A model generated the notes under the pieces. That model did not search any database. It was not told the DNA's origin and saw only the letters and a program-made list of their open reading frames with translations. Positions 1-5,690 of a stretch of DNA of 7,695 bases are shown here, one piece after another. Origin of the DNA: an uncultured Porphyromonadaceae bacterium (GTDB lineage Bacteria; Bacteroidota; Bacteroidia; Bacteroidales; Muribaculaceae); the NCBI GenBank assembly GCA_905212215.1, contig CAJMDR010000086.1:1-7695 (forward strand), written 5' to 3'. Positions within the stretch are counted from its first letter, which is position 1; the number at the start of each line of letters is the position of its first letter. Made by a program: the position numbers and the translations under genes.

Positions 1-359
1 GCCACAAGTCCACCTACGGCCTGCCACAAAAGATCCATGAAGTCAAACCAGCGCCGATATTCATCTGGAATGAAAATCTGGAGTATTTCAAAAATGGCAG
101 TCAACACAAAACCTATCATCCAGAATAACGCCAATCCGGGCATTTTAAGCAACTGATATTTATGCTTGCGCTGCCAGTCGAAACACAACAGCATGACCAT
201 TACCGCCGTAAGAAGGAAATGACACCAGTTGTCGATGTCACGCACCATGTCCGACAGGCTTTCCATGAACTTCGTGGGCACAACCATCAGCCATGCCACG
301 ATTATTATCCAGAGGACGGTAAAAGTCCATTGAGGAAAAGATGCTAAGAATTTTTTCAC
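1..359 (-). CDS. VanZ-like family membrane protein (partial, C-terminus off the left edge)
   Basis: Translating the reverse strand from the GTG at 359 gives 119 residues open to the window edge. It begins VKKFLASFPQWTF and has hydrophobic helices at about residues 12-29, 46-60 and 75-95. The stretch FEILQIFIPDEYRRWFDFMD (residues 90-109) matches the VanZ-like hallmark of a Glu and Gln at the end of a helix (E91, Q94), then a polar loop and an Asp-containing next helix (D106, D109). A His in DNWCHFLL (H47) also fits the family. VanZ was named for low-level teicoplanin resistance, but most chromosomal members have unknown function, so no resistance role is claimed. GTG is chosen because an in-frame TGA lies 8 codons upstream with no ATG between. 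No clear Bacteroidota promoter was found upstream. Family call fairly secure; function unknown. Confidence 0.72.
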   Translation of the reverse strand, partial: MKKFLASFPQWTFTVLWIIIVAWLMVVPTKFMESLSDMVRDIDNWCHFLLTAVMVMLLCFDWQRKHKYQLLKMPGLALFWMIGFVLTAIFEILQIFIPDEYRRWFDFMDLLWQAVGGLV

Positions 360-600
360 TTTTTGTGAGGTATTATTTCCACTTCAAGGAAGTGGCTTTT
401 AAGGTTTTTCGGGCACATAGACACCCGGAATGAGAATGAATCAAAACAAATCAATAAGCAATCAGGAACCCATGTAACAATGGACAATTCATAATCCATA
501 CATACACAGATGTTGTCTGATTACTTTCTTGACAACCGATTTCAATGCCGACAGTTAGAGAATGCGATTTCGGTTTTATGGGTTGTCCTTAAGTAGAATG
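360..600. other. Intergenic stretch with no recognisable gene; short hairpin near the VanZ-like start
   Basis: This AT-rich spacer holds no convincing ORF and no clean TAnnTTTG box. The one clear structure is a 7-bp hairpin at 379-395 (CCACTTC, loop AAG, GAAGTGG). On the minus strand it lies 20 nt before the GTG of the VanZ-like gene, so it may be part of that gene's leader. It lacks a proper U-tract in that direction. I see nothing else in 400-600. Confidence 0.4.
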
Positions 601-729
601 TAATGCGGAGCGACTGCGACTTTGCAGGCATCTCTATGCCTTGTTCCTCACTCCGGCACTTACATAAGCAAAAGCAAGACGCTTGCGACATAGCTTTAAA
701 GCCTTGGCGCGGCGCCTTGCCCATGTTGT
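601..729. other. GC-rich stretch of stacked inverted repeats downstream of rpsO; possible structured RNA or dispersed element
   Basis: Several self-complementary segments sit close together. 604-610 can pair with 651-658 (CGGAG/CTCCG plus TG/CA across one bulge), enclosing the hairpin AGGCAT-CTCT-ATGCCT at 626-641. Next come GCAAG-ACG-CTTGC at 674-686, the palindrome GCTTTAAAGC at 694-703 and GGCGC-G-GCGCC near 706-716. A 60-codon minus-strand reading frame (542-724, beginning MGKAPRQGFKAM) spans it. Its composition, with a Cys-rich run, looks more like translation of structured RNA or repeat DNA than a normal protein, and it has no evident start signals of its own. I cannot name the element. 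It could be a long rpsO 3' UTR, an unknown small RNA or a copy of a repeat family. Confidence 0.3.
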
Positions 730-756
730 AGAAAGACGCGCCGCCGGATGGCGACG
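730..756 (-). terminator. Probable terminator of rpsO
   Basis: Read on the minus strand, 8 nt after the rpsO stop codon, CGTCGCC (756-750) pairs with GGCGGCG (745-739) across a four-base loop. This gives a 7-bp GC-rich stem with one G-U pair. It is followed after two bases by a short, interrupted U-run (TCTTTCT). Position and stem strength fit an intrinsic terminator; the weak U-tract lowers confidence. Confidence 0.5.
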
Positions 757-763
757 GCTCCTT

Positions 764-1039
764 TTACTTACGAATACCGAGTTCCTTCTTGGCGATGATG
801 GCACGGTAGCGGTTGATGTCCTTCTTGATCAGGTAATCCAGAAGAGCACGACGCTTGCCTACCAGTGCCTTCAGGGCACGCTCGGTAGCATGGTCCTTGT
901 GGTTCTCTTTGAGGTGCTGAGTAAGATGCGCGATGCGGATCGAGAAAAGAGCGATCTGGCTTTCGGGGCTACCTGTGTCAGTACGGCTTGGTCCGTATTT
1001 CTCAAAGATGTCGGCTTTTTCTTCGTTGCTAAGATGCAT
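764..1039 (-). CDS. rpsO: 30S ribosomal protein S15
   Basis: The product has 91 residues, close to the 89 of E. coli S15. S15 is a primary assembly protein that binds the 16S rRNA central domain at the h20-h21-h22 junction and helps form an intersubunit bridge. The family pattern is clear: TGSPESQIALFSIRI (22-36) in the first helices, HLKENHKDHATER (42-54) in the conserved RNA-binding turn, then ALKALVGKRRALLDYL (55-70), which matches the S15 signature. The C-terminus ends GIRK. The ATG at 1039 gives the expected N-terminus (MHLSNEEKADIFEKYG, Bacteroidales style). It is monocistronic, with a canonical promoter about 100 nt upstream and a hairpin terminator just after the stop. The long leader can fold so as to mask the initiation region, which suggests feedback control by S15 itself, as known in other phyla. 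Confidence 0.97.
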   Translation of the reverse strand: MHLSNEEKADIFEKYGPSRTDTGSPESQIALFSIRIAHLTQHLKENHKDHATERALKALVGKRRALLDYLIKKDINRYRAIIAKKELGIRK

Positions 1040-1044
1040 GGTTT

Positions 1045-1140
1045 GAGAGATTTAGTGGGTTTTAGTTGTTTATTTTGAACGTTTATCAAAGTGCCGTATC
1101 GCCTTGTCACTCTCTCGCAGACGTGGCACTTTTTCAAACG
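1045..1140 (-). promoter_or_regulatory. rpsO leader RNA: candidate S15 autoregulatory pseudoknot
   Basis: On the minus-strand transcript, CGUUU (1140-1136) pairs with AAACG (1084-1080). After a 3x3 internal loop, AAAGUGCC (1132-1125) pairs with GGCACUUU (1095-1088), giving a 5+8 bp stem with a 29-nt apical region. That apical region contains GAGAGA (1116-1111), complementary to UCUCUC (1050-1045), which ends 5 nt before the AUG. An A-rich, unstructured linker joins the stem to the start region, as expected for a loop-to-start pseudoknot. S15 is known to control its own mRNA through structurally different leaders in several bacteria, including a pseudoknot in E. coli. That this leader binds S15 is inference. 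Confidence 0.5.
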
Positions 1141-1145
1141 CTCTG

Positions 1146-1177
1146 CAAAGTTACAAAAAATTTTCTGTTCCTCCAAA
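1146..1177 (-). promoter_or_regulatory. Bacteroidota-type promoter of rpsO
   Basis: On the minus strand a perfect -33 TTTG (1177-1174) is followed by exactly 20 nt and a perfect TAACTTTG -7 box (1153-1146, consensus TAnnTTTG). The expected start of transcription is near 1139, giving a leader of about 100 nt. The promoter lies in the short gap immediately after the stop of the upstream minus-strand gene. No terminator separates them, so some read-through into rpsO is possible. Confidence 0.8.
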
Positions 1178-1183
1178 TCCTAT

Positions 1184-1777
1184 TCAATTCCACATCCCTT
1201 TTGGCACACTAAAGACTCTTCTTTCCAGAATGTCTGTGATGATTACCGGGATGCCGAATGCTCCGTTTGTGACGGAAACAAGGAGTTTTTGTCCTGTTTG
1301 CACGCGGGAAATATTGTTCCCGGTCAGCGGGACAGTAACGATGTGTCCGTTGTCAAGTCGTAGGTCGGCATAATATACATTATATGTCTCGCCGATAGGA
1401 GCATATCGCCCGCGCCCTACGCGCCGTGTGCGTTTGCGGGTATCGTAATATTTGCGGTCTACCGTAGCGGATACCGTGGTGACATTCTCTTTGTCCCTGC
1501 CGGCATAGTTCACTCCATAGAAGATTCCGACAACGATAGGGAGGGCAATGGCAATCCACGCTACTAAGCGTGATAAGAATTGCCTGAAAGGAATGATTCC
1601 GGTGGCTTTGGCAGCGCAGAAAGAAGCAATCAGCGCCGCCGGAACCAATGCTGCTATTATCACAATCCATGGGTTTGTCATGGTTCTGGTGCGCAAGGCC
1701 ATGAACGCACCCACTGACATCACTGCAACTAATATCAGCAGTATCCGTACAATTTTAGACCAGATTCTTCTTCCCAT
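1184..1777 (-). CDS. Unknown membrane protein with three helices and a C-terminal soluble domain
   Basis: I do not recognise a family for this 197-residue protein. Hydrophobic segments lie at about residues 10-28, 36-57 and 68-89, after a basic N-terminus (MGRRIWSKIVR). From about residue 93 the chain is soluble: a basic patch (KYYDTRKRTRRVGRGR, 109-124) leads into a beta-rich stretch (YNVYYADLRLDNGHIVTVPL, 132-151; QTGQKLLVSVTNGAFGIPVI, 160-179). That pattern of short strands resembles the small beta domains attached to many uncharacterised membrane proteins. The side of the membrane on which it lies cannot be decided. The ATG at 1777 is only 9 nt from the stop of the transporter gene upstream, so the two are probably cotranscribed and may work together. 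No catalytic motif is visible. Confidence 0.8.
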   Translation of the reverse strand: MGRRIWSKIVRILLILVAVMSVGAFMALRTRTMTNPWIVIIAALVPAALIASFCAAKATGIIPFRQFLSRLVAWIAIALPIVVGIFYGVNYAGRDKENVTTVSATVDRKYYDTRKRTRRVGRGRYAPIGETYNVYYADLRLDNGHIVTVPLTGNNISRVQTGQKLLVSVTNGAFGIPVIITDILERRVFSVPKGMWN

Positions 1778-1786
1778 GTAGAATAA

Positions 1787-3013
1787 TCACTGTTGTTTCC
1801 TCTTCAGGGCGGTTGTGCCGAGGATGGCACAGATTATCAGGGCTATTGCTCCGGCTGCCATGATGAAGGTGTAGGAGGTGGCTTCCTGAAGCAGTCCCCA
1901 TCCTCCGGATGCCACGGCTCCTCCGGCGGCCAAGGCGATGGAAATCATGGAATAGATGCGGGCATAGTTCACCGAGCCGAAGACTTTGCGTGTGAGCATG
2001 GCGGTCTGTACCGTCACTCCGGAATAGGCGAGGCCGAACAGCACACAGCCACCCAAACCGAGCCAATAACCTAAGGCCGCAACCAGTAATGTAAGACCGA
2101 TTGCGCCTCCCACAGTGCTCAGCAAGACTCCCGCAAGGGTGTTGCGGTCGTTGATATGTCCTAACAACAGTTTGCCTACCGTTACTCCTGCCATCACTGC
2201 CGAAGCAGCGAAGGATGCTTCTTCAAGGGTATAGCTGAGGGAGATGAAATAGTTCGGGATGAAGAGGTTTAGCGTTGAGACCGCCATCATCAGGAACGAG
2301 AACACCAACATGCCGTAGAATACTGCCATGCGGATAGCCTTATTATAAGGTATGCCGTCGGTATCGGCAACGGAGGCCTTGTTATCTGTATCTGCTTCTC
2401 TTTTCTCGCCGTAGGGCAAAAGTCCTTTTTCGTGAGGGTAGGAGCGCAGTAAAAGAGCTAAAACAGGCGACACCACACACAGAATCAGCAATCCGCAGGC
2501 CGCGTATGCCCAGCGCCATCCGAAATCGGTTATCAGCAACGCTATTAGGGGGCTGAACAACATTCCCCCAATTCCAGAGGCAGCGGTGCAGATGCCCATC
2601 ATCAGCCCCACCTTGACTTTGAACCAGCGGTTGACGAGAGTTGGGAAGCTGAGGTAAAGCTGGAACGCCACGCTCATGCCTAAGAATACCGACGCCACAT
2701 AGAACTGCCACACGGAATCCATGAGGGCGAAGGCAAGGAACACTAATCCCAGCAGCGCCGAGCTGCCGGCGAAGAGCCATCGTGCGCTATATCGCTCCAG
2801 AAGTTTGCCTGCAATGGGTAGGGTAAGGGTGGCGGCGACATACATCACCGACATATACAGCCCGAAGAGGCCTACGCCAACTCCCAGCGAGTCACTGACC
2901 GGCTTATAGAAGATACCGGCACAGCTGAACGACAGGCCGATGTTGACGCCCATTATAAGGCAACAGCAGGCTATGATGACAAAGCCGTAATGTATTGTCT
3001 TGCGGTTTTCCAT
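1787..3013 (-). CDS. Major facilitator superfamily transporter, OFA (oxalate/formate antiporter-like) type
   Basis: This is a 408-residue inner-membrane carrier with twelve predicted helices in two halves joined by a hydrophilic loop at about residues 191-228. The signature MFS loop between helices 2 and 3 is GKLLERYSARW (69-79), and a second copy, GKLLLGHINDR (280-290), sits in the C-terminal half. NRWFKVKVGLMMGI (128-141) and RSYPHEKGLLPYGE (190-203) resemble OFA-family members, which typically move small organic anions such as monocarboxylates. The substrate cannot be read from sequence. An ATG at 3064 would add 17 residues, but the promoter -7 box (3038-3045) lies inside that extension, so the ATG at 3013 (MENRKTIHYGF) is preferred. 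It leads a two-gene unit with the next membrane protein and diverges from the aminotransferase gene. Confidence 0.88.
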   Translation of the reverse strand: MENRKTIHYGFVIIACCCLIMGVNIGLSFSCAGIFYKPVSDSLGVGVGLFGLYMSVMYVAATLTLPIAGKLLERYSARWLFAGSSALLGLVFLAFALMDSVWQFYVASVFLGMSVAFQLYLSFPTLVNRWFKVKVGLMMGICTAASGIGGMLFSPLIALLITDFGWRWAYAACGLLILCVVSPVLALLLRSYPHEKGLLPYGEKREADTDNKASVADTDGIPYNKAIRMAVFYGMLVFSFLMMAVSTLNLFIPNYFISLSYTLEEASFAASAVMAGVTVGKLLLGHINDRNTLAGVLLSTVGGAIGLTLLVAALGYWLGLGGCVLFGLAYSGVTVQTAMLTRKVFGSVNYARIYSMISIALAAGGAVASGGWGLLQEATSYTFIMAAGAIALIICAILGTTALKRKQQ

Positions 3014-3037
3014 GGAGGTTACAATGTTTTTAGAGCG

Positions 3038-3069
3038 CAAAGGTAATGAAATTTCAAAAATCACAACAA
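3038..3069 (-). promoter_or_regulatory. Promoter of the MFS transporter unit
   Basis: TACCTTTG on the minus strand (3045-3038) is a perfect -7 box. The -33 element is degenerate: a TTG at 3069-3067 lies 21 nt upstream and another at 3066-3064 lies 18 nt upstream. Transcription would begin near 3031, about 18 nt before the chosen ATG. Confidence 0.65.
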
Positions 3070-3070
3070 G

Positions 3071-3087
3071 CAGAGCTCAAAGCTCTG
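3071..3087. promoter_or_regulatory. Perfect palindrome between divergent promoters; candidate shared operator
   Basis: CAGAGCTCAAAGCTCTG consists of 7-bp perfect inverted arms around CAA. Its centre (3079) is within 3 bp of the midpoint between the -7 boxes of the divergent transporter and aminotransferase genes, just upstream of both -33 regions. There is no U-tract on either side, so it is unlikely to be a terminator. No regulator gene is present in the window. Confidence 0.4.
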
Positions 3088-3095
3088 TCGGAATC

Positions 3096-3126
3096 ATTGT
3101 CCTTTGTGAATTGTTTATTACCTTTG
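3096..3126 (+). promoter_or_regulatory. Promoter of the aminotransferase gene
   Basis: A perfect TACCTTTG -7 box (3119-3126) follows an ATTG -33 element (3096-3099) at 19 nt spacing. Transcription is expected near 3133, giving a leader of about 70 nt that holds the hairpin at 3145-3171. Confidence 0.72.
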
Positions 3127-3144
3127 CAGTCGGAAAACAAAGAC

Positions 3145-3181
3145 GTTGTTTAACCTGTAAGGTTGAACGACAATAACCTTA
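3145..3181 (+). promoter_or_regulatory. Leader hairpin with competing alternative pairing before the aminotransferase gene
   Basis: GTTGTTTAACCT (3145-3156) pairs along its whole length with AGGTTGAACGAC (3160-3171) across a GTA loop: 12 bp including two G-U pairs. TAAGGTT (3158-3164), which overlaps the loop and right arm, can instead pair with AACCTTA (3175-3181), giving a mutually exclusive 7-bp stem nearer the start codon at 3203. No U-tract follows, so this is not a simple terminator. Whether it regulates translation or stabilises the mRNA is unknown. Confidence 0.45.
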
Positions 3182-3202
3182 AAAATACCGAGACAACCCA
3201 TC

Positions 3203-4402
3203 ATGCCTACGATTTCACAGCGTGGCGAGGCAATGCCCTCGTCGCCGATAAGAAAACTGGCTCCTCTCGCCAATGAAGCGCGTAAGCGCGGCATCAAGGT
3301 CTACGGCCTGAACATAGGGCAACCGGACCTTCCCACACCGCAATGCGGCCTCGACGCTCTCAAACACATCGACCGCAAGGTGCTGGAGTATTCTCCTTCC
3401 GATGGTTATGCCGACCTGCGCGAGAAACTCGCCGAATACTATGGCCGTTACGACATCAACCTGCGTCCCGACGAGATCATCGTCACCGCCGGCGGTTCCG
3501 AGGCTGTGCTGCTTGCATTCCTCTCCACTCTCAATCCGGGCGATGAGGTAATCCTCCCCGAACCCGCATATGCAAACTATGTCACTTTCTGCCGCACCGC
3601 AGGAGCGAAGATAGTGGGCATTCCCTGTTCCATTGAGAATGGTTTCGCTCTTCCTTCCGCAGAGGAGTTCGAGAAGCGCATCACCGACCGCACCAAGGCT
3701 ATCCTGATCTGCAACCCCAACAACCCCACAGGTACTGTCTACACACGTCAGGAACTGGAGCAGATCCGCGACATCGTGCTGAAGCATGACCTCTATCTCT
3801 TCAGCGACGAGGTTTACCGCGAATTCAACTATGGCGACACTCCCGTTGTCAGCGCCCTTCAGCTTGAAGGCCTGGAGCAGAATGCCGTTGTAATTGACTC
3901 CGTATCGAAGCGCTACGACGAATGTGGCATCCGCATCGGCAACATCGCCACCCGCAACGCCGAGCTTCGCGCTATCGTAATGAAATTCTGCCAGGCACGC
4001 CTTTCGCCCCCGTTGTTGGGCCAGATCGTAGCTGCCGCCAGCATCGACGCTCCCCAGAGCTATCTCACCGAGAGCCAGGAGGAATACCGTCGTCGTCGCG
4101 ACTTCTTAGTAAAGGGCCTCAACGAGATTCCCGGTGTATATTCCCCGCTCCCCATGGGCGCTTTCTACACTGTGGTTTCACTGCCGGTACCCGATGCCGA
4201 GGAATTCTGCAAATGGTGTCTGCGTGAATTCAGCTACAACGGCACCACCGTCTTCATGGCTCCCGCCGCTGGCTTCTACACTATCGAAGACAAGCCCCTC
4301 AACCAGGTGCGCATGGCCTACGTGCTGAAACTGGAAGACCTTCAGGGTGCTCTCGACGCACTCCGCGCCGCCCTCGAAGCTTATCCCCACACAATCCGCT
4401 AA
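3203..4402 (+). CDS. aspC: Class I/II PLP-dependent aminotransferase, probably aspartate aminotransferase
   Basis: The product has 399 residues, the usual length for fold-type I aminotransferases. These enzymes use pyridoxal phosphate to move amino groups; the aspartate enzyme interconverts aspartate plus 2-oxoglutarate with oxaloacetate plus glutamate in the cytosol. Visible landmarks are NIGQPDLPTP (37-46) for substrate binding, TAGGSEAV (95-102) near the cofactor phosphate, NPNNPTG (171-177) with N174, SDEVY (201-205) with D202 contacting the pyridine nitrogen, and DSVSKRYDECGIRIG (232-246) carrying the Schiff-base lysine K236. R370 in NQVRMAY should bind the substrate carboxylate. The start MPTISQRGEAMPSSPIRKL matches the usual Bacteroidales N-terminus, and a promoter lies about 75 nt upstream. 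A strong terminator follows, so it is monocistronic. Substrate choice within the class (aspartate or another amino acid) cannot be proven from sequence. Confidence 0.85.
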   Translation: MPTISQRGEAMPSSPIRKLAPLANEARKRGIKVYGLNIGQPDLPTPQCGLDALKHIDRKVLEYSPSDGYADLREKLAEYYGRYDINLRPDEIIVTAGGSEAVLLAFLSTLNPGDEVILPEPAYANYVTFCRTAGAKIVGIPCSIENGFALPSAEEFEKRITDRTKAILICNPNNPTGTVYTRQELEQIRDIVLKHDLYLFSDEVYREFNYGDTPVVSALQLEGLEQNAVVIDSVSKRYDECGIRIGNIATRNAELRAIVMKFCQARLSPPLLGQIVAAASIDAPQSYLTESQEEYRRRRDFLVKGLNEIPGVYSPLPMGAFYTVVSLPVPDAEEFCKWCLREFSYNGTTVFMAPAAGFYTIEDKPLNQVRMAYVLKLEDLQGALDALRAALEAYPHTIR

Positions 4403-4420
4403 GAGATTTTTTATATGTGA

Positions 4421-4456
4421 GAGGTCGCGTCATTTACATGGCGCGGCTTCTTTTTT
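4421..4456 (+). terminator. Strong intrinsic terminator of the aminotransferase gene
   Basis: GAGGTCGCGTCAT (4421-4433) pairs with ATGGCGCGGCTTC (4438-4450) across a TTAC loop: 13 bp including three G-U pairs. Six T residues follow at once (4451-4456). It begins 18 nt after the stop codon. Confidence 0.88.
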
Positions 4457-4484
4457 ATATATTATTTGTCCAGCTTCTCTTGTA

Positions 4485-4516
4485 CTTGTATTTTGTCAGA
4501 AATTTTTATACCTTTG
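4485..4516 (+). promoter_or_regulatory. Promoter of the ExbD-like membrane protein gene
   Basis: A perfect TACCTTTG -7 box (4509-4516) lies 20 nt after a CTTG -33 element (4485-4488). Transcription would start near 4523, leaving a leader of only about 17 nt before the ATG at 4540. Confidence 0.72.
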
Positions 4517-4539
4517 CGACATAATCCGTTTTTTGACAT

Positions 4540-5232
4540 ATGGTAATGATAACTCCCCCTTCCGTAAGAAAGCCTTCGCAAGCAATGGCATGGCTCGGTT
4601 TTGGTATTTCTCTCACTGTATTATTGCTGATATGGTGTTTCAATATCTTTGTATTTTCCAATATTGGAGATGAAGATTTTCATGCTGAATTCTTATTCGC
4701 ATTATATACTCTGGTTATAATGATTGGGGGAATTTTGGGCCTGATGGGATTGGCATTCTCAATAATAGGATTGGTGATCGCGATAAGAAATTACACCAGA
4801 CAATGGCCTGGAATATGCGGAATAGTGTTTTTCTGCGTGAATCTGTTAAGTGTTTTTGCACCATTGTTTATTGGCGGTGCTACGAAGACAAAAAAGGCTG
4901 TCGATAAACATACCGAGCAAATTATTCCGAACTCAGCAAATACCGAGACTGCAGAAAGTGGAATTGAATTATATGTGAAATCATTTAATATAGAATGCTA
5001 TGACAATAGAAATGGAGAGGATACAAATCCTTCTGCCATAAGGGTGTATAGCACAGATAAAAAGCGTGAGCTTCAGACATGGATACAATTAAAAAATATA
5101 GATGCTGATGAAGAATTTGTCATTAAGACAGCTGATGACGCCGATTTTTCACATATCGTTGAACTTCTGGATATTATGAAAGAACTCAATATCAATAACT
5201 ATAGACTGGCCACTGATAATTCCGATTTATAG
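4540..5232 (+). CDS. Three-helix membrane protein with an ExbD/TolR-like C-terminal domain
   Basis: The product is a 230-residue protein of unknown function. The N-terminal half has hydrophobic segments at about 17-39, 52-82 and 90-112; the run LGLMGLAFSIIGLVIAIRN (66-84) and the following helix recall DUF4190-type proteins. A linker rich in polar residues (115-140) leads to a soluble domain. Within it, EEFVIKTADDADFSHIVELL (191-210), then DIMKELNINN and YRLATD, follow the ExbD/TolR periplasmic pattern: a strand ending in an Ala-Asp pair, a helix, then the final strand. True ExbD has one helix with an essential Asp, which is missing here, and no exbB or tonB gene is adjacent, so ion-driven transport is not suggested. 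Sampled lines are about 32-35% GC against about 55% in the aminotransferase gene, hinting at horizontal acquisition. An ATG at 4546 is an alternative start. Confidence 0.8.
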   Translation: MVMITPPSVRKPSQAMAWLGFGISLTVLLLIWCFNIFVFSNIGDEDFHAEFLFALYTLVIMIGGILGLMGLAFSIIGLVIAIRNYTRQWPGICGIVFFCVNLLSVFAPLFIGGATKTKKAVDKHTEQIIPNSANTETAESGIELYVKSFNIECYDNRNGEDTNPSAIRVYSTDKKRELQTWIQLKNIDADEEFVIKTADDADFSHIVELLDIMKELNINNYRLATDNSDL

Positions 5233-5286
5233 CGAAGTTTTGACTTAACCACCTCAGGTAATAAAGAAAGGTTTCAAGATAAAATA

Positions 5287-5324
5287 AAGCAGACGGCGTG
5301 CCGCAATTGGTACGCCGTCTGCTT
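5287..5324. terminator. Strong bidirectional terminator between convergent genes
   Basis: AAGCAGACGGCGT (5287-5299) is the perfect reverse complement of ACGCCGTCTGCTT (5312-5324). Three further pairs in the loop (GCC with GGT) extend the stem to 16 bp around GCAATT. On the minus strand it is followed by a T-rich run (CTTTATTTTATC), the better U-tract, so it serves the dnaB-side unit. The plus-strand gene ending at 5232 probably uses it too. Confidence 0.85.
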
Positions 5325-5381
5325 GTGTTGATTCGTTGATGCGTGTGTTTTTCGTTATGTTCCGATGGTCCGATTATGGTG

Positions 5382-5588
5382 TCAGTTTCCGTTGAAAGCT
5401 CCTGTGGCATCGCCGAAGATTCCGATAGTCCAGAGCCACCATACCAGAATGAATATCAGTATTATAACTCCGAACCACAACCACCAGTTATTGATGCGCT
5501 TGCTGTTTTTGCGCTTCCTGTCTTTGCCTTCTGCCTTCAGCTTCTCTGCAATCAGATCGGCGTTCTCTTGGTTGTTATCCTTTGTCAT
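5382..5588 (-). CDS. Small single-helix membrane protein downstream of dnaB
   Basis: The product has 68 residues. Its N-terminal half is charged and lysine-rich (MTKDNNQENADLIAEKLKAE, then GKDRKRKNSKR). It is followed by one very hydrophobic, Trp-rich helix at about 35-57 (WWLWFGVIILIFILVWWLWT) and a short tail, IGIFGDATGAFNGN. The positive charges before the helix suggest the N-terminus stays in the cytoplasm. I recall similar small Trp-rich helix proteins in Bacteroidales but know no function for them. It begins 102 nt after dnaB on the same strand, with no clear promoter and only a weak AT-rich hairpin between, so it is probably expressed with dnaB. It ends 57 nt before the strong terminator at 5287-5324. 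The overlapping plus-strand frames are poorer candidates. Confidence 0.75.
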   Translation of the reverse strand: MTKDNNQENADLIAEKLKAEGKDRKRKNSKRINNWWLWFGVIILIFILVWWLWTIGIFGDATGAFNGN

Positions 5589-5690
5589 GATTGTTGTGTT
5601 TAGTTATTTTAATTCTAAAACAACAGCGTTGTTAAAAAAGTTGACAGGGGATGCAACAAGATTGAATTTTTTCCAACACCCATTAGAAGG

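Noticed and set aside
683..1078. A 131-codon plus-strand frame overlapping rpsO
   Set aside because: It is antisense to the highly conserved rpsO gene and its protein matches no recognisable pattern.
3014..3064. Longer start for the transporter (ATG at 3064)
   Set aside because: The perfect -7 promoter box (3038-3045) lies inside the extension, and the family N-terminus begins just before the first helix at MENRKTIHYGF.
5619..5633. AACAAC-AGC-GTTGTT hairpin between dnaB and the small membrane protein gene
   Set aside because: The stem is only 6 bp, mostly A-T, and its minus-strand tail is a short mixed T run, so it is too weak to call a terminator.
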